Below, piece after piece: positions 18,251 through 28,778 of a stretch of DNA of 64,000 nt. This DNA is from Deinococcales bacterium (lineage in GTDB: Bacteria; Deinococcota; Deinococci; Deinococcales; JAAFIG01), in assembly GCA_025352125.1 (NCBI GenBank), contig JANXTZ010000033.1:33481-97480 (forward strand), written 5' to 3'. A program made the position numbers and the translations under genes. How positions within the stretch are numbered: position 1 is the stretch's first letter; each line of letters opens with the position of its first letter. Below the pieces are notes generated by a model. That model saw only the letters and a list, made by a program, of their open reading frames with translations. It ran no database searches and had not been told where the DNA came from.

Positions 18251-18479
18251 AGCAAAAAATAAACTTTCAAGCATTGTGGACGAAGCGATTCGTACTCCAG
18301 TTGTGCTGACTCGCAATGGCAAAGCCGTAGCCGTGGTAATCGCACCGACCGATGAAGATGACCTCGAGCGATTGGTATTGTCACGTTCGCAAGGGTTACA
18401 CCGGTTATTACGCGAAAGTCGTGAACAGATTGCCAAAGGTGAAACTTTAACCATAGATGAAGTCTTCGCGCATTTATAG
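18228..18479 (+). CDS. Phd/YefM-family antitoxin
   Basis: This 83-residue protein begins with the typical Phd/YefM DNA-binding pattern (ISISEAKNKLSSIVDEA, then VVLTRNGKAVAVVI). A charged C-terminal tail would bind and neutralise the toxin. Of two adjacent ATGs (18225 and 18228) the second is better spaced from AAAGGTGG. It overlaps the toxin gene, so the two are translationally coupled, and it likely represses the palindrome at 17853-17882. Confidence 0.85.
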   Translation: MKLISISEAKNKLSSIVDEAIRTPVVLTRNGKAVAVVIAPTDEDDLERLVLSRSQGLHRLLRESREQIAKGETLTIDEVFAHL

Positions 18480-18509
18480 AGCTAATTTTAGAGAAGACAA
18501 TACGAAACA

Positions 18510-19979
<1,470 letters not shown>

Positions 19980-20031
19980 TCAGTTCAGCATACCGTTTTC
20001 GGAGCTTGCAACTGAAATGGACCTGGGATTC

Positions 20032-20060
20032 TTGTGTTCACCGCCGAGAATTGTTAGCCT
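20032..20060 (+). promoter_or_regulatory. Leaderless promoter for the gene at 20068
   Basis: TTGTGT (20032-20037), 17 bp, then TAGCCT (20055-20060), with the ATG 7 nt further on. It is the best-formed example of the leaderless pattern in the window. Confidence 0.65.
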
Positions 20061-20067
20061 CGAGCCG

Positions 20068-20436
20068 ATGTCGAAACGTTCCCAACAAGCGCAAAATCCT
20101 CGAGCGATGCGCCGCTTTCGAGAATGGGAAGTCGATCAGGTTTTTTTGCGGCGCGTGGGCGGCAGAATTCAAGCCAACGTCTGGACCGTCTCGAGCGAGA
20201 ACGAGGTGCAAACCGAGCGTTGGTTCACGCCCTCGAGCGACCCTGTGACCGCGCTGCGCTGGTTGGGCGATCAGGTTGCGGCAAAAGGCACCGTTCAAAC
20301 CGCGCACAACGTTCGCGTGCGTTGGGCGCGGGACGAGACCTTCCTCGAAAATCTAATTGACGACGCTGCACTCGAGGATGAGTTCAGAGATGCGTTTGAA
20401 CTTGGAATTCAGGACACCAGGGATTCGCGGCGTTAA
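20068..20436 (+). CDS. Hypothetical protein, small and highly charged
   Basis: I do not recognise this 122-residue protein. It is soluble, Arg/Glu-rich, and contains [21 protein letters not shown] and a Trp-rich stretch. The start ATG 20068 fits the promoter exactly 7 nt upstream. Longer in-frame extensions run antisense through guaB and are rejected. It ends just before a bidirectional terminator. No neighbour suggests a role. Confidence 0.6.
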   Translation: MSKRSQQAQNPRAMRRFREWEVDQVFLRRVGGRIQANVWTVSSENEVQTERWFTPSSDPVTALRWLGDQVAAKGTVQTAHNVRVRWARDETFLENLIDDAALEDEFRDAFELGIQDTRDSRR

Positions 20437-20443
20437 ACAAAAA

Positions 20444-20469
20444 AGGCTCGAGCGTCCATGCTCGAGCCT
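20444..20469. terminator. Bidirectional terminator built from two CTCGAG palindromes
   Basis: AGGCTCGAGC (20444-20453) and GCTCGAGCCT (20460-20469) form a perfect 10-bp stem with a 6-nt loop. On the minus strand it is followed by a run of T, so it best terminates the solute-binding protein gene; on the plus strand the T-tract is weaker. Confidence 0.75.
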
Positions 20470-20481
20470 AAGGTTTTGGCG

Positions 20482-21741
20482 TTACTTGGTTTTACCAGCC
20501 AGCAAATCTTCGGCTTGCTTTTGGGCTTTATCAAGCGCATCTTTGGCGCTTGATTTGCCTGCCACCGCCTCTTTGATTGCCGTCTCGAGAATGTTGAAGC
20601 GCAGTGCCTCCCAGTCCGAAATCCGAGGCTCGAAGGCGGCGTAACGGGCTTGCTTCACGACCAACAATGCGTCTGGGTTTTTGGCGGCGAAGGCTTTGAA
20701 TTCGGTGGTGTCTTGCGCCAGGTCGCTCGAGGGGACATAACCGGTTTGCGTGGAGAAAATGGCGCTGTTGCGGGGTTGCATGGCAAAATTCAGGAACTTT
20801 GCGCCCAGTTTTTGTTGCTCAGAGCTGGCGTCTTTGAAGACGACAATGTGCGTGCCTTGAATCAAGGCTGTCCCTGGAGTACCGCGTTTTAATCCTGGCA
20901 GGTTGGTGATGCCGAGGTTGAATTTGGCGGCGCTCTTGTAAAATGGAATGCCCGCGCTGGTGTCAAAGCTCATGCCGTAAGTGTCGGTCAGTTGTCCGTT
21001 GATAAAACCAGAGGTGATCGGTTTGGCGGCTTTGTCTTTCACCAGGTCAAGCAGCCAGTCCAGCGCTTTGATCGCGGTTGGCGAGTTCAGCACGATTTTA
21101 CCTGTCGCGTCGTAATTGCCGCCCAGCGTGAAGAAAATTGGGGAAAATGTGCTCGCCGACGGCGTGAACCAGAACGCGGGTTGACCCGTTTTGCCAGACA
21201 ATTCTCGAGCGGCGCTCGCCATCTCGGACAGGGTTTGCGGTATTTTGACGTTGTTCTTGGCGAACAAATCTTTGTTGACAAACAACAGTTGCACGCTCTT
21301 GTTGAACGGCGCACCGTAGACCGTGCCGTTGAAGGTCGCGGCTTTGACAAAGACTTTGGTCAAAAAGTTGGAACGAAATCCGAGCTTGGTCAGGTCTGCC
21401 AGTTTGTCATTCTCGAGGTAGAGAGCCATGTTGTTCTCGAACGCCTGCGCCATCGTCGGGACTTTGCCCGCCGCGAACGAGGCTTTGAGTTTGGTGGACA
21501 GGTCGGTGTAATTGCCCTGCGGTATCGGCAGGACGCATTGACCAGGGGTGGTCTTGTTGAACTCGGCTGCCAGGGCGTTGACCACGTTTTGCTGGCTGGC
21601 GCTGGTGAAACCGTGCCAGAATTCGGCGGTCACCTTGGCGCTCGCGCATTGCTGTTTGACCAGTTCGGCTGGCGTTTGTTGCGCGTGAACGGTCACGGCG
21701 ACGACGGCAAGTCCTGCGCCCAACAGAGCTAATTTTTTCAT
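20482..21741 (-). CDS. ABC transporter sugar/glycerol-phosphate-type solute-binding protein (orphan)
   Basis: This 419-residue exported protein has a signal peptide (MKKLALLGAGLAVVAVTVHA). The mature part resembles family 1 extracellular solute-binding proteins of the UgpB type (AEFWHGFTSASQQNVVNALA, then FAAGKVPTMAQAFEN). It would capture a sugar or glycerol-3-phosphate ester outside the membrane. No permease or ATPase is adjacent, so it must work with components encoded elsewhere. Start 21741 is set by the signal peptide and an AGGGG Shine-Dalgarno; upstream in-frame codons are rejected. Confidence 0.88.
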   Translation of the reverse strand: MKKLALLGAGLAVVAVTVHAQQTPAELVKQQCASAKVTAEFWHGFTSASQQNVVNALAAEFNKTTPGQCVLPIPQGNYTDLSTKLKASFAAGKVPTMAQAFENNMALYLENDKLADLTKLGFRSNFLTKVFVKAATFNGTVYGAPFNKSVQLLFVNKDLFAKNNVKIPQTLSEMASAARELSGKTGQPAFWFTPSASTFSPIFFTLGGNYDATGKIVLNSPTAIKALDWLLDLVKDKAAKPITSGFINGQLTDTYGMSFDTSAGIPFYKSAAKFNLGITNLPGLKRGTPGTALIQGTHIVVFKDASSEQQKLGAKFLNFAMQPRNSAIFSTQTGYVPSSDLAQDTTEFKAFAAKNPDALLVVKQARYAAFEPRISDWEALRFNILETAIKEAVAGKSSAKDALDKAQKQAEDLLAGKTK

Positions 21742-21945
21742 AGACACCCCTTTTGTGAACCCGAGACGGCACAGCATTTGTGCGCCCTGTGATACTCGAT
21801 AACAGTGTACCAAGACTTTGGTCATGGACTGATGAGCCAAAAACCTGCCGTAGATCGATGATGATGCGCGAGGGTCGGAGAAGTGATAGTTTAATTGGAG
21901 TTCTAAGTTTGCCCAACACGGGCTTAAAGGGAGGCACGATCACGG

Positions 21946-23313
21946 ATGGAGAAAAATCCGATTTTTTGGTTGTTCATAGGCGGCTTGCTGTTCTGGTGTA
22001 TCGAATGGATTTACGACATTTACCTGTGGCGGCGCAATCAAACCAACAACGCACCACTTTTGGCTCGAGCCTCGAACGCCGAAACCCAGGCGCTATCGCT
22101 GAGAGCCAATCTCGAGGCGAATCAATCGAAGTTGAGCGCGGCAGATTTGACGAGCGCCGATTTGCACACCAGACTGAGCAGCGCCCAGGCGTTGATCATC
22201 GAAAGTGATTCAAAATTTTTGAGCGCCAATGAAGAACTCGAGAAACTGAAAGCCAAACTTGCGGGCATGGTCGATAAAAAAACGGCGGACGGCGCTCAAG
22301 CCGAAATCGCCAGTTTGAAAGCCCAGTTGCAGTCCGCCAATCAAGCGATTGACGGTTTAAAACCCAGCGCCGAAAAAGCCGCCAGCCTCGAGTCGCAGAT
22401 GGCGAAGTTAAAAGCGGGGTTTGAGGGGTCGGCTCAACGGTCCGAACTTGACGCGGCGAATGCCGAAATAGCCAGCCTCAAAGCCAGGGTTCAAACCTAC
22501 AGTGAACAGACCGAGGCGTTCATTCAAAGCAAGACCCGTATCACCTTCCTCGAGTCCGAACTCGACGGGTCAAAAGCCAAATTAACCAGCGAACTCGAGG
22601 CTGTCAAAAGTAAATCCTCGGCGCTGGAAACCCAAGTCGATCAGCTCAAAGCCGACGGCGTGATGCTGATGAAAGACCGCCTTGCACCGGCGCTCGAGCG
22701 AATTCAATTCTTGGAATCTGAACACGGACAAACCGGCAATGCGTCCGACTCGGCAGATTTGCGAGCCAAACTGGCAGCCATGGAACTCGAGCATTCAGAA
22801 TTGCACGCCAGAATCTCATTCCTGACCGCTCAAATCGAGACGGCGCAAGTTTCGGGTGGTTCTGGGCAAAATGAGCGCATTGAATCACTCGAGGCGGAAC
22901 TCTCGAAGACCAAAAGTTTGTTAAACCACAGCGCCGCCGACATGGCGGGCTTGAAATTGCAACTCTCGCAAGCACATGAGCAAATCGCCGCGCTCAATGC
23001 CACCTCGAGCAAACCGCTTGAAAGCCCAAATCACCATGAAACTGAAATTGCCGGATTAAAAGCCGAACTTGCCGCCCTGGCACTTTCCCCCAAAGCTCCG
23101 GTTGACCGTGACCGCCTCGAGAAAATTGATGGTGTCGGCGACGTTTACGAGCACCGCCTCAACTCGGCAGGCATCTGGACCTTTGCTCAACTTTCGCAAA
23201 TGAGCCTCGAATCAATTCACAGTTTGATTCAACCCGAAGAGTGGCAAAAAATTGAACCCGACAAGTGGATTCTCGAGGCAGCGGAACGTGCGAAGGCGAA
23301 AGCGGCATCATGA
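21946..23313 (+). CDS. Membrane-anchored coiled-coil protein with C-terminal helix-hairpin-helix
   Basis: The 455-residue protein has one transmembrane segment (about residues 6-26, NPIFWLFIGGLLFWCIEWIY). A very long Ala/Glu/Lys/Leu coiled coil covers about 45-370. Its C-terminus (about 385-450) contains LEKIDGVGDVYEHRLNSAGI, a helix-hairpin-helix-like motif often linked to DNA or protein binding. It looks like a structural tether from membrane to nucleoid or envelope machinery, but the function is unknown. The next gene overlaps by ATGA at 23310, so the two products probably act together. Confidence 0.75.
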   Translation: MEKNPIFWLFIGGLLFWCIEWIYDIYLWRRNQTNNAPLLARASNAETQALSLRANLEANQSKLSAADLTSADLHTRLSSAQALIIESDSKFLSANEELEKLKAKLAGMVDKKTADGAQAEIASLKAQLQSANQAIDGLKPSAEKAASLESQMAKLKAGFEGSAQRSELDAANAEIASLKARVQTYSEQTEAFIQSKTRITFLESELDGSKAKLTSELEAVKSKSSALETQVDQLKADGVMLMKDRLAPALERIQFLESEHGQTGNASDSADLRAKLAAMELEHSELHARISFLTAQIETAQVSGGSGQNERIESLEAELSKTKSLLNHSAADMAGLKLQLSQAHEQIAALNATSSKPLESPNHHETEIAGLKAELAALALSPKAPVDRDRLEKIDGVGDVYEHRLNSAGIWTFAQLSQMSLESIHSLIQPEEWQKIEPDKWILEAAERAKAKAAS

Positions 23314-24227
23314 GTCAGGCTTACACGACCGACAACCGTCGCGGAGTGGCATACCCGTTTCACCCCGTTAAAATTGCGGGCGCGGCGCTGCTGGCATTGG
23401 GAGCTGTGTTCACGGGCTTACTTGGAAACACCCAAGTTGGCGCTCCGACCATTGACCTCAATCCACCCGCCATCACGGGGAAAAGCCAGACCAGCCCCGT
23501 CAATCTGGTCGGGCAGGGCACGCCCAATGCAAAGTACAATTTGTTCGTCAACGGCGAAAACAAAGGAACGGTCACGGTCGGCAACGACGCCACCATCAAC
23601 CGGCAACTCGAGCTTCCAAGCGGTGACGTGAAAGTGCAACTCAAATCCCTGACCGCGCCAGAAGTCGAATCGAACATCCTGAATCTGAACGTTGCCGCCC
23701 CAAGTGTTGGCGTGACCCCAGTGATTCTCGAGCCGAAATTGGAAGCCAACGGTTTCTTGCCCAACGCGCCCTTTACCTTGCGCGGCACGGGCAAACCAGG
23801 CGAGGAACTCGAGATTTTTGACGGCGCAAAATCCCTTGGACGGGCGAAGGTTGCCGCCGATGGAAGTTGGAGTTTTGGCGTGGACGCCCCGACCCCAGGC
23901 GATCATGATTACCGCGTTGTGGGCATTTCAGGCTCGAGTTCGCTCTTGACGCTCAATATTTCTGAGAAAGGTAAAACAGGTCCTGCCTGCCCTTGCAAGT
24001 TGCGCTTCAGCTTCACCAACCCCAAAACCTTGGATGCCAAAGTCACACTGTTGCAAGACGCCAAGAATCTGGGAAACAAGGCGGGCACCGAAACCAACTG
24101 GCTCAACATGCCCTCGGGTGATTATGCGTACACCGTCGAACGTCCGGGTTACGGCACGTTCAACGGCAAAGCCAGCCTGCCCAAAAACCGCGCCATCTCG
24201 GTGTACTTGAATCCGATCAAGAAATAG
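23310..24227 (+). CDS. Envelope protein with Ig-like repeats, unknown function
   Basis: This 305-residue protein has an N-terminal membrane anchor (IAGAALLALGAVFTGLLG). Two bacterial Ig-like domains of the type PAITGKSQTSPVNLVGQGTP and FTLRGTGKPGEELEIFDG follow. A C-terminal PEGA-like beta domain (PSGDYAYTVERPGYG) completes it. It should be extracytoplasmic. ATG 23310 overlaps the stop of the coiled-coil gene, making a two-gene unit ending at the terminator near 24300. Confidence 0.72.
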   Translation: MSQAYTTDNRRGVAYPFHPVKIAGAALLALGAVFTGLLGNTQVGAPTIDLNPPAITGKSQTSPVNLVGQGTPNAKYNLFVNGENKGTVTVGNDATINRQLELPSGDVKVQLKSLTAPEVESNILNLNVAAPSVGVTPVILEPKLEANGFLPNAPFTLRGTGKPGEELEIFDGAKSLGRAKVAADGSWSFGVDAPTPGDHDYRVVGISGSSSLLTLNISEKGKTGPACPCKLRFSFTNPKTLDAKVTLLQDAKNLGNKAGTETNWLNMPSGDYAYTVERPGYGTFNGKASLPKNRAISVYLNPIKK

Positions 24228-24299
24228 TCGTGCGAAACACAATAATTTCGGTCTTTCGAGTAAAATTTTGATTCGTGTTCTAAAATGAGTTTGACCATA

Positions 24300-24322
24300 G
24301 GCGACCCTCAGGGTCGCCTTTT
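24300..24322 (+). terminator. Intrinsic terminator
   Basis: GGCGACCC (24300-24307) and GGGTCGCC (24311-24318) form an 8-bp stem with a 3-nt loop followed by TTTT. It ends the coiled-coil/Ig-like operon, just before the NRPS gene. Confidence 0.85.
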
Positions 24323-24338
24323 CTGATGAAAAATTCTG

Positions 24339-27044
24339 ATGGAAAACCCAGCGCCAGCCATTCGTTTATCGCCCAGTCAAGAGGCGTTGTGGTTGTTGTG
24401 GAAACTCGAGCCTGACAATCCGACTTACCATATTGGCGCGGCAGCCCGCGTTCGCGGAAATTTGGACCTCGAGCGTCTTCGGACGGTCTGGCACACGATC
24501 ACCTCGCGTCACGATGCCCTCTCGAGACGGTTTGTGCTGCAAAAGAATTTTCCCGTCCAAATCTATAGCGCCGCCCACGCCGACGGCTTCGAGGTTCGGG
24601 CGGTGCCATCCCTCAGCCTCGAGCAAGTGTTGCAAGAACCTTTTGACCTCGAGCACGGTTTTGTGGCAAGGCTGGTGGTCTGGCGCGAACAAAACGCTTG
24701 GGTCATGGTGTATGCCATGCACCACATTGCAGGTGACGCCTGGAGTGCGGGTTTGATTGCCCGCGACATTGAACAACTGTATGCGGGTCAAACATTTCCA
24801 GCCGCGAACAGTTTTCTCGGGTTTGTCAGGCAAACCCCGAGCAGGTCATGTCTCAGACCCGTGAACGGACGACCGGCGCGTGTGGCGGAGTCAAAACAAC
24901 TCGAGCTTCCGAGGTCGCTGGTCTCAAACTTGCGCGATTTTGCCAGCCGTCATTCTGTGACGATCTCGAGCCTGTTTCAAGCCGTGTACCGCGTCTGGTT
25001 GTGGCGGCTGACCGGCTCGAGCGAGGGTCTGGCAATTCCCATGCTGGGGCGCTCACGGGCGGATTTGAAGACCGTCGGGCTTTTTACCCAACTGCACCCG
25101 ATTGACATTACACTCGAGCCTGAAATGTGGTTTCTCGAGTTGCTCAAAACCACGCATATTGCAACCTGGGATAGCCTGCGCCACCCGCCCGAGCAAGTTG
25201 GAACCTACCGTTTTTTGTTCAACCATCTTGCGCGTGCGCTCCAATTTCAATTGCCAGGCTTGAAAGTCTCGCCGCTCGAGATGCGTCAACAAGAAACCCA
25301 GGCGGAACTGGTGCTGACCGTTGTTGAACATGAACACGGCATCAAACTGAATTTTACCTCGCCAGTTTTGCAAGCTGGAGTGCTTGAAGCATGGGCAGAT
25401 TGCTATTTACACCTGCTCCAGGAAATCCTGAGCGCCCCAGAAACCCCGATTTCGCAACTCGAGATGATACCGGTCAAACAAAAAAACCAACTCGAGCAAT
25501 GGGTGGATGGAGGAGAGGCGTTTTCGACGGAGCAAAGTGTGATTGAACTGTTTGAGGCTCGGGTATTGGAGCAACCCGAAAGGTTGGCGCTGCTTGGGAA
25601 TCAGGCGCTCACGTATCGTCAATTGAATGCTCGAGCCAATGCGGTTGCCCAACTGTTGCTGACCAAAGGCTTGCACCCTGGCGAGGTCGTGGGTTTGCAG
25701 ATCGCCAGAAGCCTTGAAAGCATCATTGCCATGCTGGGCGTGCTAAAAGCGGGCGGCGCGTATTGGAACATTGCTGACGTTGTGCCCGAAAGCGACTTAC
25801 CTCGAGTCACCCTGCTAGCCTCAGAGGTCACGCCGCTCGAGTTTGAAGATCATCCTCAACTTGGGTTTCGACCAACAACGGCGTATCAGATTCGGACCTC
25901 TGGCACGACTGGAACGCCCAAAACCATTCAAATTGGACATCGGTCCCTCAGCAATTACGCGCATCATGCCGTGGCTGCCTTTCAATTAAATTCCTCAGAT
26001 CGGGTGTTGCAGTTTGCAAACCTGAGCTTTGACGCGCACGTCGAAGAGGTTTTCCCGACCCTGATTTGCGGTGCAAGCCTGGTGCTGCGTGACGAAAACT
26101 TGGACGCTCGGGCTTTTTTGGCTCAACTCGAGCGCCAAAAAATTACGGTGATCTCCTTGCCGACAGCCTATTTCGCCGTTTTGTCCCAGCAGGCTCGAGC
26201 CTTGGATTTGCGAGCGCCCAAAGATTTGAGGTTGTGCGTGGTGGGCGGCGAGGCGTTAAAATCTCAAAGTGTACAAGACTGGCAACTGGTCGCGCCCAAC
26301 ACGGTTTTGCTGAACACCTACGGTCCCACCGAAGCCACGGTCGCCGTCACGACCAGTTCAAATCTCACGCTCGGCAAGCCGATTCCGGGTGCCAAACTCG
26401 AGGTCAAAGATTTGTTTGGGCATCTTGTTCCCGTTGGCGTGATCGGCGAACTCGAGATTTCTGGAATGGTGCTCGCCCAGAATGTTGATACGCCCCACAA
26501 AACGGGTGATCTGGTACGCTGGAATTTGAACGGCGAACTCGAGTTTGTTGGCAGGGCAGACAAGCAAATCAAAGTCGCCGGTTTTCGGGTGGATACGTTT
26601 GAGATTGAACGCATTCTCGAGAACGCTGGAGCCAAGCTGGCACAGGTGCAGTTGGATGTGAATGGCTGGCTGTGCGCTTACATGGTCGGGCATCTGGAAC
26701 CTGCGGCAATTCGATTGGTGCTCGAGAATGTGCCCGCCTACGCCCGTCCAAAGCGTTTCGCTTTTCTTGAAACCATGCCAACAACACCAAACGGCAAAAT
26801 TGACAGTCGCGTTTTGTTCGGGCTGCCAACTTGGGCGCTGGGGGCGAGCATTCGAGAACCAAATTCGAGACTCGAGTTTGAACTGGTGAATTTGTTTCAA
26901 GCCGTACTGAATCTCGAGAAAATTGGTGTGGACAGTGACTTTTTTGACCTGGGCGGTGATTCTTTACGCGACCTGGAATTGACCTTAAAACTCGAGCAAC
27001 CGAGCTTGGTGCGCTTAAATCTGTTCACGTTTGATCGTGGATAA
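24339..27044 (+). CDS. Single-module nonribosomal peptide synthetase (C-A-PCP)
   Basis: The 901-residue protein carries a condensation domain (residues 1 to about 400) with the active-site motif MHHIAGD (His128, His129, Asp133). An adenylation domain (about 405-810) has the P-loop-like TSGTTGTPK near 519, YGPTEA and the catalytic lysine in NGKID. A peptidyl carrier domain follows with the phosphopantetheine serine in LGGDSL near 874. No thioesterase or reductase follows, so release must occur in trans. The by-eye specificity code D-A-E-A-C-V-T-V-A-K is unreliable. The condensation domain is shorter than usual. No other biosynthetic gene is adjacent. Confidence 0.88.
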   Translation: MENPAPAIRLSPSQEALWLLWKLEPDNPTYHIGAAARVRGNLDLERLRTVWHTITSRHDALSRRFVLQKNFPVQIYSAAHADGFEVRAVPSLSLEQVLQEPFDLEHGFVARLVVWREQNAWVMVYAMHHIAGDAWSAGLIARDIEQLYAGQTFPAANSFLGFVRQTPSRSCLRPVNGRPARVAESKQLELPRSLVSNLRDFASRHSVTISSLFQAVYRVWLWRLTGSSEGLAIPMLGRSRADLKTVGLFTQLHPIDITLEPEMWFLELLKTTHIATWDSLRHPPEQVGTYRFLFNHLARALQFQLPGLKVSPLEMRQQETQAELVLTVVEHEHGIKLNFTSPVLQAGVLEAWADCYLHLLQEILSAPETPISQLEMIPVKQKNQLEQWVDGGEAFSTEQSVIELFEARVLEQPERLALLGNQALTYRQLNARANAVAQLLLTKGLHPGEVVGLQIARSLESIIAMLGVLKAGGAYWNIADVVPESDLPRVTLLASEVTPLEFEDHPQLGFRPTTAYQIRTSGTTGTPKTIQIGHRSLSNYAHHAVAAFQLNSSDRVLQFANLSFDAHVEEVFPTLICGASLVLRDENLDARAFLAQLERQKITVISLPTAYFAVLSQQARALDLRAPKDLRLCVVGGEALKSQSVQDWQLVAPNTVLLNTYGPTEATVAVTTSSNLTLGKPIPGAKLEVKDLFGHLVPVGVIGELEISGMVLAQNVDTPHKTGDLVRWNLNGELEFVGRADKQIKVAGFRVDTFEIERILENAGAKLAQVQLDVNGWLCAYMVGHLEPAAIRLVLENVPAYARPKRFAFLETMPTTPNGKIDSRVLFGLPTWALGASIREPNSRLEFELVNLFQAVLNLEKIGVDSDFFDLGGDSLRDLELTLKLEQPSLVRLNLFTFDRG

Positions 27045-27092
27045 ACCCTTTTCTCCGGCGTAGAATATGTCATCGACTCACGGGAGGTCTTC

Positions 27093-27677
27093 ATGCGTTT
27101 GTACTGGATTTTATTCTTTTTGGTTTTGATTGCCGTGCTGATTTTTTCTTTCGTCAACGCCAGCACACTCATGCGCAGTACACAAATCGTGGTGCCGTTC
27201 ATGGGTTCACAAATTGTGCCAATGCGTTTGTTTGGTTTGCTGTCCTTGGTCGGCTTGGCAGGGATTTACAGCCTCTTTTGGAGTCTCAGCTCCACCCGCG
27301 CCAAAGCCAAAAGTGCCGATCTGTTCGACAAGATCGAAAACCTGCGCGACACCCTCAACCGCGAGGAAGCCAGCCGATTCAAGGCGCTCGAGCAGCAACT
27401 CGAGGTTCAATTTCGAGAGGTCTTGAACCGTCTCGAGCCTGGCAGTGCGCCCGTACCAAAGTCCGGCGGTTTTTTGGGTGGCTTGTTCGCTCGAGAAACC
27501 CCTTCAAACCCTGCACTGCCCGCAACCCGTGCCAGTATGGGTGACCTCGAGACGCTGATCGCCCGCATCGAAAAAGTTCGTGACGAATTGGCGGCGGACA
27601 TTGCCCTCAGTGAGCACAATGTCTTGAAGGCGCTCGAGCAAACGGACGCTGGTTTGATTGCCAAAGACCGCCCGTGA
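27093..27677 (+). CDS. LapA-like two-helix membrane protein with coiled-coil tail
   Basis: This 194-residue protein has two transmembrane helices (about 4-24 and 45-68) arranged as in LapA/DUF1049 proteins (VLIFSFVNAS). A cytosolic coiled coil follows (about 75-115 and 150-185). LapA proteins help assemble envelope polymers; the specific role here is unknown. TAGAAT at 27061-27066 and GGGAGG upstream of ATG 27093 give a conventional leadered promoter. It is separated by 48 bp from the NRPS gene. Confidence 0.72.
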   Translation: MRLYWILFFLVLIAVLIFSFVNASTLMRSTQIVVPFMGSQIVPMRLFGLLSLVGLAGIYSLFWSLSSTRAKAKSADLFDKIENLRDTLNREEASRFKALEQQLEVQFREVLNRLEPGSAPVPKSGGFLGGLFARETPSNPALPATRASMGDLETLIARIEKVRDELAADIALSEHNVLKALEQTDAGLIAKDRP

Positions 27678-27775
27678 TCGCATCTCTAAATTGAACACAC
27701 GGGGGCTTCGGATTCCTGTAGAATTACGAGTCGATCAGATCAACTGACCCGTGTCTCTCATTGTTCGGAGCCAAA

Positions 27776-28744
27776 ATGTTCCCTTTTTCTCGAAAGCCAA
27801 ATCACCGCAACCATTCCAGGGGCATGACCGTTTTGGTCATTCCCGACGCCGGCGGCTCGAGGCGTTTGCGTGTCGGTTGGTGGTGGCTGGGTGCGCTTGC
27901 CATTTTGGGTTTTGCCGTGGGTTTGGGCGCGTTCGGAGCACCAATTTTACTGGCTGCCAGCCTTCGCGCCAATGTCAGCATGATTGCCAGCAACGCGCGG
28001 TTGAACGCCGAAAAATCGGATTTGCAACGCCAGCTTAACCTCTCGCAAGCCCGGGTGTCGGGTTTGACCAAAACCGCGCAAAAAATGGCGGGACGCCTCA
28101 ATGCCATCGAATCTCGAGTCTCAAGCATCGAAACCCGTGCCAAAATTGATCGGGTTCGTCCCGCCAGCACCAGACCGGGCGGCGGCGCGAACAACACTGA
28201 AATCGACAATCCCGAGGAGGCGTTTGCGGTGCTCGAGTCTGAACTTGGGACAACAGACACCAACTTTGAGCGAACACTGGGACCACTTGAGGCAATATTG
28301 CACCATGAGGAAGCCATCCCAGCAGGCTTTCCAACCTCTGGACGGATCACCAGTGGTTTTGGCAGCCGCATTGGACCTCGGACGGGGCGGCTCGAGAAAC
28401 ACACGGGCTGGGACATTGCCACCAGTCTGGGTTCAACCGTTCGCGCCACCGCGCCAGGGATTGTGCAAACGGCAGGTTGGACGAACATTGGCTATGGTTT
28501 GCATATCATCATCGATCACGGTTACGGCATCAAAACGCTGTACGGGCATCTGTCCAAGTTGCTGGTCAATCCTGGGCGCGAAATCCACACCGGCGACGTG
28601 ATCGGGTTGGTGGGTTCGACGGGCAACAGCACCGGACCGCATCTGCATTACGAAGTTCGGATCAACAACACGCCCATCAATCCAGGTCCGTACCTGTACC
28701 ACGAGCGTTACAAACCAATTCCGTCGGGACCGCTTCAACCATGA
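27776..28744 (+). CDS. Membrane-anchored M23 family metallopeptidase
   Basis: This 322-residue murein hydrolase has a cytosolic N-terminus, one transmembrane helix (about 35-60), an extracytoplasmic coiled coil (about 65-120) and a C-terminal M23 domain. The domain keeps its zinc ligands in HTGWD and HLHYEV. The start 27776 is chosen because GGAG (27767-27770) is correctly spaced; an in-frame TTG at 27761 is unlikely. It is followed within 35 bp by bactofilin. M23-bactofilin neighbours are a recurrent pair in cell-shape control, where bactofilin positions the hydrolase. Confidence 0.92.
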   Translation: MFPFSRKPNHRNHSRGMTVLVIPDAGGSRRLRVGWWWLGALAILGFAVGLGAFGAPILLAASLRANVSMIASNARLNAEKSDLQRQLNLSQARVSGLTKTAQKMAGRLNAIESRVSSIETRAKIDRVRPASTRPGGGANNTEIDNPEEAFAVLESELGTTDTNFERTLGPLEAILHHEEAIPAGFPTSGRITSGFGSRIGPRTGRLEKHTGWDIATSLGSTVRATAPGIVQTAGWTNIGYGLHIIIDHGYGIKTLYGHLSKLLVNPGREIHTGDVIGLVGSTGNSTGPHLHYEVRINNTPINPGPYLYHERYKPIPSGPLQP

Positions 28745-28778
28745 ATCCAACACGGTCATGGCATTTCTAAGGAGACTC

